DNA from: an uncultured Lachnospiraceae bacterium
Lineage (GTDB): Bacteria; Bacillota; Clostridia; Lachnospirales; Lachnospiraceae
Assembly: GCA_948441955.1 (NCBI GenBank)
Contig: CAOJQZ010000022.1
Span: 1-33,383, forward strand
Direction of reading: 5' to 3'
DNA: 33,383 nt
How positions within the stretch are numbered: the stretch's first letter is position 1; each line of letters begins with the position of its first letter. The translations under genes and the position numbers were made by a program. Below are positions 8,222 through 16,632 of this stretch, in pieces. Under the pieces are notes generated by a model. It was not told the DNA's origin, ran no database searches, and saw only the letters and a list, made by a program, of their open reading frames with translations.

Positions 8222-9535
8222 TTAATCTCCTCGTATAATTGCATCTATAAAATCCTGACCACTTGATTTTACAATATCTGCCTCTACTTGTAAAGCTTCC
8301 GTCACATCCTTAAGAGTAATATCGTCTAAGAACACCGTCTCCCCGCTCCGGAACATGCTGCAGGGCAGAAGAAGCCTTTCTCCTAATGGCTGTCCCTTAA
8401 GCTGCCGGATCAGGTCTTTTCCGGTAATCAGACCGGATACGGTAATCAGCTCTCCGAAAAAATCGTTTTTTACCGGATAGACATACACCTTTGTTCCCGT
8501 ACATTTTTCCATCAGCCTGCCTGCCATCCTCTTAATATAAGGATATGCAAGATACCCTGTGGCCAGAGAAACACTTCTTTTTTTATGATCTCCTTTCAGC
8601 ACAGAATATGCCTCCTCAAACTCATCCAGAAGAAGACGCAGCATCCCCACTCCGTTTTCAAGCTGCAGATAGCCGTCATACCGCTCTGCTTCCGGAAGCT
8701 CCTCTCCTGCCAGAATATACCATTCGTCTCCTGCGTGAATAAAATGAAGCCCATACCGGGCGTAGAGCGTCTCCTGCCATTTATGGACAATATCAAGCAC
8801 TGCGGCCGCTTCCTCCTTTGTAAAAGGCTCAAGGGGATATAAACCTTCCCGGTATTTCGTAAGTCCCACCGGAACTACTGACACGCTCCGAAGATAAGGT
8901 ATATATTTTGACAGCTCCCCAATGCTCCGCTTAAGCTCTTCTCCGTCGTTGATGCCTTTGCAGAGCACAATCTGTCCGTTCATCTCTATTCCCCCCTCAA
9001 AAAGCCTGTCCACCTTTTTAAGGGCTTCCCCTGCAAAACGATTATGAAGCATTTTACACCGCAGCCCTGGATTTGTGGTATGAAAAGAAATGTTAATGGG
9101 TTCCAGATGGTAACGGATAATCCGCTCAATGTCATGATCGCTCATATTGGTAAGCGTTACATAATTTCCTTGTAAAAAGGACAGCCTGGAATCATCATCC
9201 TTAAAATAAAGAGTCTCACGCATCCCCTCCGGCATCTGATCTATAAAACAGAACATACATTGATTCCGGCAGGAACGGTATTCGTCCATAAGGCCCTGCC
9301 CAAATATCATGCCCAGGTCCTCCTCATACTCCTTTTCTATCAGAAACTCCCACTGCTCCCCGCCGGGCTTTTCAATCAGAAGTGTAAGTTCTTCATCATT
9401 TACATGGAAATGATAGTCAAACACATCCTCTATCTCTCTATCGTTAATGGAAAGCAGTCTGTCTCCCGGTTCTATTCCCAGCTCATCTGCAATGCTTCCC
9501 GGCTTAATTTCTTTAATTATATGCTCATGCGCCAT
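8222..9535 (-). CDS. PDZ/radical SAM/DUF512 domain protein of unknown function
   Basis: A 437-aa protein. Residues 1-65 form a PDZ-like domain (IKEIKPGSIADELGIEPGDRL). A radical SAM cluster motif follows with C89, C93 and C96 in the spacing CxxxCxxC (CRNQCMFC), then a reduced TIM-barrel region, and the C-terminal part is the DUF512 domain. It therefore probably binds 4Fe-4S and S-adenosylmethionine, but its substrate is not known for any member that I can name. It heads the operon with der, plsY, gpsA and spoIVA, and this DUF512-der pairing is common in clostridia, suggesting a link to ribosome or RNA maturation (inference only). GAGGT lies six bases before the start; a promoter is at 9597-9626. 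Confidence 0.9.
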   Translation of the reverse strand: MAHEHIIKEIKPGSIADELGIEPGDRLLSINDREIEDVFDYHFHVNDEELTLLIEKPGGEQWEFLIEKEYEEDLGMIFGQGLMDEYRSCRNQCMFCFIDQMPEGMRETLYFKDDDSRLSFLQGNYVTLTNMSDHDIERIIRYHLEPINISFHTTNPGLRCKMLHNRFAGEALKKVDRLFEGGIEMNGQIVLCKGINDGEELKRSIGELSKYIPYLRSVSVVPVGLTKYREGLYPLEPFTKEEAAAVLDIVHKWQETLYARYGLHFIHAGDEWYILAGEELPEAERYDGYLQLENGVGMLRLLLDEFEEAYSVLKGDHKKRSVSLATGYLAYPYIKRMAGRLMEKCTGTKVYVYPVKNDFFGELITVSGLITGKDLIRQLKGQPLGERLLLPCSMFRSGETVFLDDITLKDVTEALQVEADIVKSSGQDFIDAIIRGD

Positions 9536-9596
9536 ATGGTTACCTCAATACTGTTCTGTAATTCAGGTACCGGCCTCTTGCCTGCACCTTTACCCT

Positions 9597-9626
9597 ATAA
9601 TACAATATTCCTGCCAAATAGTCCAA
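9597..9626 (-). promoter_or_regulatory. SigA-type promoter of the DUF512-der operon
   Basis: On the minus strand, TTGGAC (9626-9621), an 18-base spacer, and TATTAT (9602-9597). It is 61 bases before the DUF512 gene start. Its -35 is only 18 bases from the -35 of the divergent prs promoter. Confidence 0.6.
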
Positions 9627-9644
9627 TGAAAACATAAGATTCCA

Positions 9645-9674
9645 TTGACCGCCCCCACTGGAAAATGTTATGAT
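9645..9674 (+). promoter_or_regulatory. SigA-type promoter of the PRPP synthetase gene
   Basis: TTGACC at 9645-9650, an 18-base spacer and TATGAT at 9669-9674. The leader to the start codon is about 50 bases, A/T-rich, with no strong fold that I can see. Confidence 0.65.
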
Positions 9675-9730
9675 TTGAACAGAAACAGGTACGCACTACC
9701 GAAATTTTATATTTTTACAGGAGACAATCT

Positions 9731-10915
9731 ATGCCGAATATTAAGTTAATGGAAGAAGCGCTTCCGGTCGCCCCCCTTAAGATCGCAGCTCTTGAAAGCT
9801 GTACAATCCTGGGGGAAAAAGTGAACCAGTACATTGTAAAATTCCGTCAGGAAACCTTAAAAGAATCTCTAACCTCTCCCTTATTTTCCAGTTATCAGTT
9901 GGACAACTATCTGATTGACTGCTCCTGTCCTAGGTTCGGGACCGGGGAGGCAAAGGGAATTATCCGGGACAGCATCCGCGGAAAAGACTTTTTTATTATG
10001 GTGGATGTATGCAATTACAGCCTGACCTATACCGTAAACGGACACGAAAACCACATGTCCCCTGATGACCATTATCAGGATTTAAAACGGATTATATCTG
10101 CCGCCACAGGAAAGGCGCACCGTATTAACGTCATTATGCCTTTCCTCTATGAAAGCCGGCAGCACAAGCGCACGAAACGGGAGTCTTTAGACTGTGCTCT
10201 GGCGCTTCAGGAGCTCGCAGATATGGGGGTAAGCAATATCATCACCTTTGACGCCCACGATCCCCGGGTACAGAATTCCATTCCTCTTCACGGCTTTGAT
10301 AATTTTGCCACGGCCTACCAGTTTATGAAGGCGCTCCTTAAGGCTGAGCCAAAGCTTCCTGTGGATAAAGACCATCTGATGATTATCAGCCCGGACGAGG
10401 GAGCCATGCACCGGGCCGTCTACTTCTCCAACGTAATCGGAGTGGATATGGGCATGTTCTATAAGCGCCGGGACTATTCTAAGATCGTGAACGGGAAAAA
10501 TCCCATTGTTGCCCATGAGTTTTTGGGTTCTGATATAAAGGGAAAAAATGTTATTATTGTAGACGATATGATATCCTCCGGCGAAAGCATGCTGGACGTA
10601 GCGAAGCAGATGAAGGAACGGGGAGCAGCAAAGGTGTTTGTATGCACCACCTTCGGTCTTTTTACCGACGGTTTCGAAAAATTTGACGAATATTACGAGA
10701 AGGGGTATATTAACCGGGTAATTACGACGAATCTTACCTATCTTCCGCCGGAAACAGAAGAACGGCCGTACTTTGTCATCGCGGATCTGAGTAAATTTAT
10801 AGCCCTCATCATTGATTCTTTTAACCATGATATTACTATGAGTTCCGTCCTTGACCCAACGGCAAAGCTGCACGCACTCTTAGACAGACATAAAAAGGAA
10901 ATCAGCAATATATAA
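9731..10915 (+). CDS. prs: Divergent ribose-phosphate pyrophosphokinase
   Basis: A 394-aa PRPP synthetase homologue, longer than the usual 310-320. The PRPP-binding loop VIIVDDMISSGES is at residues 274-286. The first domain keeps the family layout, with RQHKRTKRES (143-152) where canonical enzymes have a catalytic flexible loop (RQDRKxRxRE) and FDAHDPRVQN (173-182) where they have DLHAGQIQGFF. The active-site loops are thus recognisable but altered, and the N-terminus has about 60 extra residues. It should make PRPP from ribose-5-phosphate and ATP for nucleotides, histidine and tryptophan. CAGGAG precedes the start. Monocistronic, with a promoter at 9645 and a hairpin at 10923. Many clostridia carry this divergent form beside a normal Prs, so a specialised role is possible. 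Confidence 0.85.
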   Translation: MPNIKLMEEALPVAPLKIAALESCTILGEKVNQYIVKFRQETLKESLTSPLFSSYQLDNYLIDCSCPRFGTGEAKGIIRDSIRGKDFFIMVDVCNYSLTYTVNGHENHMSPDDHYQDLKRIISAATGKAHRINVIMPFLYESRQHKRTKRESLDCALALQELADMGVSNIITFDAHDPRVQNSIPLHGFDNFATAYQFMKALLKAEPKLPVDKDHLMIISPDEGAMHRAVYFSNVIGVDMGMFYKRRDYSKIVNGKNPIVAHEFLGSDIKGKNVIIVDDMISSGESMLDVAKQMKERGAAKVFVCTTFGLFTDGFEKFDEYYEKGYINRVITTNLTYLPPETEERPYFVIADLSKFIALIIDSFNHDITMSSVLDPTAKLHALLDRHKKEISNI

Positions 10916-10922
10916 AATCATA

Positions 10923-10947
10923 AAAGGGGCTGTTTGTCAGCCCCTTT
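10923..10947. terminator. Bidirectional terminator between prs and serA
   Basis: AAAGGGGCTG at 10923-10932 pairs perfectly with CAGCCCCTTT at 10938-10947 around the loop TTTGT. Read on plus it ends CCTTTCCTT; on minus it ends CCCCTTTTATG. The flanking genes converge, and both stops lie within 10 bases of it. Confidence 0.85.
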
Positions 10948-10954
10948 CCTTAAG

Positions 10955-12118
10955 CTATCCGATCACCCGGACTCTTAAAACTTCCTTTACATTTTCAAGA
11001 TCCTGCGCCACTCTTTCCGGCACTTTGGAATCTACGTCAATCATTGTATAAGCGTATTTCCCTTTACTTTTGTTTGTCATATCCGCGATATTCATATTAT
11101 CGTCTGCAAGTATCTTCGTAAACTGTCCGATCATATTCGGAACATTTCTGTGAAGAATCAGAATTCTTGTATTTTCTCCCCGCATACCCATATCGCAATT
11201 AGGATAATTAACGGAATTATGAATGTTTCCGTTTTCCAGATAGTCCTTCACCTGCCGTACCGCCATCTTCGCACAGTTATCCTCCGCCTCCTCGGTGGAA
11301 GCCCCAAGATGAGGAATGACAATGGCTCCCTTTACCCCCGCCACAACCGGCGTGGGAAAATCGGTTACATAATGCTTTACCTTGCCGGACAACAGCGCAT
11401 CCACCATACTTTCCTCGTCAACCAGTACATTTCTTGCAAAATTAAGCACCACCACGCCGTCCTTCATTAAGCTGACAGCACCTTTGTCAATCATTCCTTT
11501 TGTACTGTCCATTGCCGGCACATGAATCGTGATATAATCGCAGTACTGATAAATCTCATCCACCGTCCTTGCATGATGGATACTTCTTGACAGCCTCCAC
11601 GCGGAATCTACCGATACATAGGGATCATATCCATACACATCCATTCCAAGATGAGCAGCGGCATTGGCAACCAGAACGCCGATAGCCCCAAGGCCGATGA
11701 CTCCCAGCTTCTTTCCCTCCAGCTCGCAGCCGGCAAAGGCTTTTTTCGCCTTTTCCGCATCCTTTGCTATATTACCGTCTTCCTCATTTTCCTGCACCCA
11801 GTTAATTCCGCCGATAATATCCCTTGAGGCCAGAAGCATACCGGCAAGCACCAGCTCCTTTACGCCGTTGGCGTTAGCTCCCGGCGTGTTAAATACAACA
11901 ATTCCCTCCTCCGCGCACCTTTCAAGGGGAATATTATTTACTCCGGCGCCGGCTCTTCCCACTGCCTTTAGTTTATTTCCAAATTCCATTTCATGCATCA
12001 CAGCGCTTCTTACGAGAATCGCGTCTGCCTTCTCCGGCGTGCTTACCGGAACATATTCCTCTGTAAACTTTTCCAGTCCAACCTCCGAGATTGGATTTAA
12101 ACAGTGATAGCTGAACAT
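10955..12118 (-). CDS. serA: D-3-phosphoglycerate dehydrogenase-like, ACT domain
   Basis: 387 aa: a D-isomer-specific 2-hydroxyacid dehydrogenase with a C-terminal ACT domain (about residues 317-387). The NAD site GLGAIG is at 142-147 and the catalytic arginine and histidine are R229 (NFARN) and H270 (IPHLGAST). The usual catalytic glutamate in DVFxxEP is not seen; the local sequence is VTDFPTPVV (251-259) with P257 at that position by eye. It should oxidise 3-phosphoglycerate to phosphohydroxypyruvate, the first serine step. The ACT domain may sense serine. The start overlaps the serC stop by one base, so the two are translationally coupled. It is the last gene of the operon, and a bidirectional terminator follows. 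Confidence 0.88.
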   Translation of the reverse strand: MFSYHCLNPISEVGLEKFTEEYVPVSTPEKADAILVRSAVMHEMEFGNKLKAVGRAGAGVNNIPLERCAEEGIVVFNTPGANANGVKELVLAGMLLASRDIIGGINWVQENEEDGNIAKDAEKAKKAFAGCELEGKKLGVIGLGAIGVLVANAAAHLGMDVYGYDPYVSVDSAWRLSRSIHHARTVDEIYQYCDYITIHVPAMDSTKGMIDKGAVSLMKDGVVVLNFARNVLVDEESMVDALLSGKVKHYVTDFPTPVVAGVKGAIVIPHLGASTEEAEDNCAKMAVRQVKDYLENGNIHNSVNYPNCDMGMRGENTRILILHRNVPNMIGQFTKILADDNMNIADMTNKSKGKYAYTMIDVDSKVPERVAQDLENVKEVLRVRVIG

Positions 12119-13200
12119 TACAGATTCTCCTCCTCAAACTTCTTCATAAACGCTGTCAGGGCTTCCACACCTTCGATTGGCATGGCGTTATAAATACTTG
12201 CGCGCATGCCGCCTACCGTGCGGTGGCCTTTCAGGCTAACAAGGCCTGCTTCCTCCGCTTCTTTTACAAACTTAGCCTCTAATTCCTCATCGCCGATAAC
12301 AAAGGGAACATTCATAAGGGAACGGTCCTTTTTCACTACTGTCCCTCTAAACATCTTGCTTGCATCCAGATAATCGTAAAGAATCTTCGCCTTTTTTTCG
12401 TTGCGCTCCTTCATTGCCGCAAGGCCCCCCTGCTTTTTCAGCCATTTGAACACCTTGCCGCAGATATAAATTCCATATGCCGGCGGAGTATTGTAAAGAG
12501 AGCCTGCCTCCGCATGAGTCTTATACTTCAGCATAGTCGGAGTCCCGGGAAGTACCTGGTCTGTGATCAAATCTTTCCGGATAATAACAATGACCGTTCC
12601 TGCCGGACCGATATTTTTCTGTACGCCTCCGTATATCACTCCATACTTTGTAACCTCATGGGGCTCCGATAAGAAGCAGGAGGATACGTCTGCCACCAGG
12701 GTCTTTCCCTTTGTATCCGGAAGCTCCTTATATTTTGTCCCGTAAATCGTATTATTTTCACAGATATACACATAATCCGCATCTTCGGATATGGGAAGAT
12801 CTGAAACATCCGGAATATAGGAAAAGGTTTTATCTGCGGAAGAAGCAATAATATTTACCTTTCCATATTTCCCTGCTTCCTGGGCTGCTTTTTTCGCCCA
12901 CTGTCCTGTCACAATATAATCTGCCGTACCGTTTTTCATCAGATTCATAGGAATCATGGCAAACTGCTGAGAGGCTCCGCCCTGCAGAAACAATACCTCA
13001 TAGTTACCGGGAATATCCATAAGCTCCCGAAGGTCCGCCTCCGCCTCGTCAATCATATTCTGGAAATCCTTCGAGCGGTGACTCATTTCCATCACGGACA
13101 TACCGGTCCCTCTGTAGTCTAGCATCTCCTCTGCTGCTTCCCTAAGTACTTCCTCCGGCAGCACAGCCGGACCTGCTGAAAAATTATACACTCTGCTCAT
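12118..13200 (-). CDS. serC: Phosphoserine aminotransferase
   Basis: 360 aa, the usual length. It is a PLP-dependent class V aminotransferase that turns 3-phosphohydroxypyruvate and glutamate into phosphoserine. The opening RVYNFSAGPAVLPEEVL and the M-S-H-R-S block (EMSHRSKDF) are family signatures; GGVQKNIGPAG holds the PLP lysine; the C-terminal GHRTVGGMRASIYNAM is conserved. The start is set at 13200: TCCTCC (13207-13212 on plus) gives GGAGGA six bases upstream, while the ATG two codons earlier abuts that site. Its product precursor comes from the serA gene immediately after. No serB phosphatase gene lies in the window. Confidence 0.96.
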   Translation of the reverse strand: MSRVYNFSAGPAVLPEEVLREAAEEMLDYRGTGMSVMEMSHRSKDFQNMIDEAEADLRELMDIPGNYEVLFLQGGASQQFAMIPMNLMKNGTADYIVTGQWAKKAAQEAGKYGKVNIIASSADKTFSYIPDVSDLPISEDADYVYICENNTIYGTKYKELPDTKGKTLVADVSSCFLSEPHEVTKYGVIYGGVQKNIGPAGTVIVIIRKDLITDQVLPGTPTMLKYKTHAEAGSLYNTPPAYGIYICGKVFKWLKKQGGLAAMKERNEKKAKILYDYLDASKMFRGTVVKKDRSLMNVPFVIGDEELEAKFVKEAEEAGLVSLKGHRTVGGMRASIYNAMPIEGVEALTAFMKKFEEENL

Positions 13201-13232
13201 CTTCATTCCTCCAATACAATTTCGCCATTTAC

Positions 13233-14921
13233 TTACTGGTCAGCTTCTTTTTCTTCTAAATCTTTCTCGTCAAATACTTCCCGGATAGACGCCCCCGGCG
13301 CCACCATCGGCCACACCTTATCGTCACAGTCGATCTGACAGTCAATCACAACCGGACGGTTCATAGTCAGAGCTTTTGCAAATGCTTCTGCGAATTCTTC
13401 CCTCGTTTCCGCACGGATTCCCACTGCGCCCATTGCCTCCGAAAGCTTCACAAAATCTACCGCATCCTTTAAAACGGTTGCAGAATATCTCTGCCCATAG
13501 AACAGATTCTGCCACTGCCGCACCATACCCAGCACATGATTATTAATTACAACCTGAATAACCGGAATATTATGGCGCACGGCAGTTGCAATCTCGTTCA
13601 TATTCATACGGAAACAGCCGTCCCCGGCAATATTTACCACCGTCTTTTCCGGCATGCCCGTCTTTGCGCCGAGAGCTGCCCCAAGGCCATAGCCCATAGT
13701 TCCAAGACCTCCCGAAGTGAGAAATGTCCTTGGCTTTGTATACTTATAATACTGAGCCGCCCACATCTGATGCTGTCCCACCTCGGTAACAACAATGGCC
13801 TCCCCCCTTGTCTGGCGGTAGATTTCTTCCACCACATACGGGCCGGTTAACACCTCCGGATGGTAGGAAAGGGGATATCTTTCCTTATAGGCCATAATCG
13901 TTTCAATCCATTCTGTATGCTTCTGCTGTGTAAGCCTTTCATTCAGCATTTCAAGGATGATCTTAATGTCGCCCACCACGCCTTCTGTGATCAGTACATT
14001 TTTGTTCATTTCTGCCTCATCCACATCAAACTGGAGGATTTTGGCATGATCTGCAAATTTCTTCGCGTTTCCGGTAACACGATCACTGAATCTTGCCCCC
14101 ACAACGATAAGAAGATCGCACTCGCTTACACCGTAATTGGAGGTTTTTGTGCCGTGCATGCCCAACATCCCTGTATAAAGAGGATCAGTTCCCGGAAAGG
14201 CTCCCTTTCCCATCAGGCTGTCTGTAACCGGCGCATCCACCTTTTTCACAAAGGTATAAAGCTCCTCGCTGGCTCCTGAAAGCACCGCGCCGCCGCCCAC
14301 AAAAACATACGGCTTTCTGGCCTTTTCAATCATAGATAACGCTTTTTCGATCTCCTTTTTACATACAGCCTTCACAGGCTTTGTCCCTGGAAGCTCTGCT
14401 CTTTCATACTCCGTCTTATTGGCCGTTACATCCTTCGGGATATCAATAAGAACCGGGCCGGGACGTCCCTTTCTCGCAATGACAAAGGCCTTTCTTATAG
14501 TTTCCGCCAAATCCTTTACATCCTTTACAATATAATTATGCTTTGTAATAGGCATTGTGATTCCGGCAATGTCAATCTCCTGAAAGCTGTCCTTTCCAAG
14601 AAGGGCTACACCTACATTGCAGGTAATCGCCACGATTGGAATGGAATCCATGTAAGCTGTAGCAATTCCGGTAACAAGATTTGTCGCCCCCGGGCCGCTT
14701 GTGGCAAAGCATACTCCGGTCCTTCCGGTTGCTCTTGCGTATCCGTCTGCAGCATGGGCCGCTCCCTGCTCATGCGACGTAAGTATATGGGTTATCTCAT
14801 CACTATGCTTATACAATTCATCATATACGTTTAAAATTGCTCCGCCAGGATATCCGAATACTGTATCCACACCCTGTTCCTTCAGACATTCAATAACAAT
14901 TTCTGCTCCTGTCAACTGCAT
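13233..14921 (-). CDS. ilvB: Acetolactate synthase large (catalytic) subunit
   Basis: 562 aa, a ThDP-dependent enzyme that makes acetolactate or acetohydroxybutyrate, the first common step of valine, leucine and isoleucine synthesis. The catalytic glutamate is E51 (SHEQGAAHAADGYARATG region). The FAD/central domain is complete, and the ThDP-Mg motif runs GDGCFRMNMNEIATA with GMVRQWQ after it, both typical of the biosynthetic type. Between ilvD (14 bases before) and serC (32 bases after). No small regulatory subunit (ilvN/ilvH) is next to it, which is unusual for a biosynthetic operon; the partner may be encoded elsewhere. Confidence 0.96.
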   Translation of the reverse strand: MQLTGAEIVIECLKEQGVDTVFGYPGGAILNVYDELYKHSDEITHILTSHEQGAAHAADGYARATGRTGVCFATSGPGATNLVTGIATAYMDSIPIVAITCNVGVALLGKDSFQEIDIAGITMPITKHNYIVKDVKDLAETIRKAFVIARKGRPGPVLIDIPKDVTANKTEYERAELPGTKPVKAVCKKEIEKALSMIEKARKPYVFVGGGAVLSGASEELYTFVKKVDAPVTDSLMGKGAFPGTDPLYTGMLGMHGTKTSNYGVSECDLLIVVGARFSDRVTGNAKKFADHAKILQFDVDEAEMNKNVLITEGVVGDIKIILEMLNERLTQQKHTEWIETIMAYKERYPLSYHPEVLTGPYVVEEIYRQTRGEAIVVTEVGQHQMWAAQYYKYTKPRTFLTSGGLGTMGYGLGAALGAKTGMPEKTVVNIAGDGCFRMNMNEIATAVRHNIPVIQVVINNHVLGMVRQWQNLFYGQRYSATVLKDAVDFVKLSEAMGAVGIRAETREEFAEAFAKALTMNRPVVIDCQIDCDDKVWPMVAPGASIREVFDEKDLEEKEADQ

Positions 14922-14935
14922 ATTTTAACTTTCTC

Positions 14936-16609
14936 CTATCTGTTTTTGGGTATCTCCAGGATTGCTCCTCTGTTTCCTGATGTTACCATAGATGCATATC
15001 TTGCCAGATAACCGGTTGTAACCTTCGGTTCTCTGGGCGTCCATTTTTCTCTTCTCTTACTTAACTCTTCCTCCGATACATCCAGTTCAAGCTTAAGTCC
15101 CGGAATATCAATCCTAATCCTGTCGCCTTCTTCTACAAGCGCAATCGGTCCTCCCACCGCTGCCTCCGGCGATACATGGCCGATAGACGCTCCTCTGGAA
15201 GCGCCGCTGAAACGGCCGTCTGTAATAAGCGCCACACTGGAACCAAGTCCCATGCCCGCAATAGCGGAGGTTGGATTGAGCATCTCACGCATACCTGGGC
15301 CTCCCTTTGGTCCTTCATACCGGATAACTACAACGTCTCCTGCCACAATTTTACCGCCCTTAATCGCGTCAATCGCATCTTCCTCACAGTCAAATACCCT
15401 TGCCGGTCCCTCATGTACCAGCATTTCCTCCACAACTGCAGAACGCTTAACTACACTTCCGTCGGGCGCCAGATTTCCTTTAAGGACCGCCAGCCCTCCG
15501 GTGGGTGTATAGGGATTATCAATAGGACGGATTACCTCCGGATTCCGGTTTAACGCTCCTTCTATATTCTCTCCCACCGTCTTTCCTGTAACAGTCATAC
15601 AATCTGTATAAAGAAGATTTTTCTTATTTAATTCCGCCATCACCGCATAGACGCCGCCCGCCTCGTTTAAGTCTTCCATATATGTGGGTCCTGCTGGCGC
15701 CAGATGGCAGAGATTCGGCGTCTTCTCGCTGATTCCGTTTGCAAAATCAATTTCAAAATCCATACCGATTTCGTGGGCAATGGCAGGAAGATGCAGCATG
15801 CTGTTTGTAGAACATCCAAGAGCCATATCTACGGTAAGGGCATTAAGAACCGCTTTCTCTGTCATGATGTCCCTTGGACGGATATTCTTTTCAAGCAGCT
15901 CCATGACCTTCATGCCAGCCTGCTTTGCCAGACGGATTCTTGCAGAATATACTGCCGGAATTGTCCCGTTTCCGCCTAGTCCCATACCTAAAACCTCGGT
16001 AAGACAGTTCATGCTGTTGGCGGTGTACATACCGGAGCAGGAACCGCAGGTAGGACATACCTTATTCTCAAACTCACATAAATCTTCATCCGACATAGTT
16101 CCCGCCGCATTAGCGCCTACTGCCTCAAACATGCTGGAAAGACTTCTCTTCTCTCCCTTCACATGCCCTGCAAGCATGGGGCCGCCGCTTACAAAAATAG
16201 TCGGAACATTGATTCGCGCCGCCGCCATTAAAAGACCCGGCACATTTTTATCACAGTTCGGCACCATAACAAGAGCGTCAAACTGGTGTGCCAGCGCCAT
16301 GGCTTCTGTAGAATCTGCAATCAGATCTCTCGTAACAAGAGAATATTTCATTCCGATATGTCCCATTGCTATTCCGTCGCACACGGCAATCGCCGGAAAT
16401 ACAATAGGCGTTCCTCCCGCCATAGCAACTCCCTGCTTCACTGCGTCCACAATTTTGTCAAGATTCATATGTCCCGGAACAATCTCATTGTAGGAGCTTA
16501 CAATTCCTACAAGGGGACGCTCCATTTCTTCCTTTGTAAGTCCCAGCGCATGAAATAACGAACGATGGGGCGCCTGCTGTTTTCCTTTTGTTACTGTATC
16601 GCTTCTCAT
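14936..16609 (-). CDS. ilvD: Dihydroxy-acid dehydratase
   Basis: 557 aa, full family length. It dehydrates dihydroxy-isovalerate and -methylvalerate to the 2-keto acids. Iron-sulfur ligands are expected in NCDKNVPG and in the CPTCGSCSGMYTANSMN cluster region; all are intact. The C-terminal RFSGASRGASIGHVSPEAAVGG block is characteristic. It follows leuB after 23 bases and precedes ilvB by 14, in one operon. Its precursor comes from ketol-acid reductoisomerase (ilvC), which is not in the window. Confidence 0.97.
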   Translation of the reverse strand: MRSDTVTKGKQQAPHRSLFHALGLTKEEMERPLVGIVSSYNEIVPGHMNLDKIVDAVKQGVAMAGGTPIVFPAIAVCDGIAMGHIGMKYSLVTRDLIADSTEAMALAHQFDALVMVPNCDKNVPGLLMAAARINVPTIFVSGGPMLAGHVKGEKRSLSSMFEAVGANAAGTMSDEDLCEFENKVCPTCGSCSGMYTANSMNCLTEVLGMGLGGNGTIPAVYSARIRLAKQAGMKVMELLEKNIRPRDIMTEKAVLNALTVDMALGCSTNSMLHLPAIAHEIGMDFEIDFANGISEKTPNLCHLAPAGPTYMEDLNEAGGVYAVMAELNKKNLLYTDCMTVTGKTVGENIEGALNRNPEVIRPIDNPYTPTGGLAVLKGNLAPDGSVVKRSAVVEEMLVHEGPARVFDCEEDAIDAIKGGKIVAGDVVVIRYEGPKGGPGMREMLNPTSAIAGMGLGSSVALITDGRFSGASRGASIGHVSPEAAVGGPIALVEEGDRIRIDIPGLKLELDVSEEELSKRREKWTPREPKVTTGYLARYASMVTSGNRGAILEIPKNR

Positions 16610-16632
16610 GTTATCCTCCCTAAATATTTCTA

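Noticed and set aside
15684..16493. 269-codon plus-strand frame opposite ilvD
   Set aside because: Complementary-strand shadow of the complete ilvD; composition reflects reversed ilvD codons.
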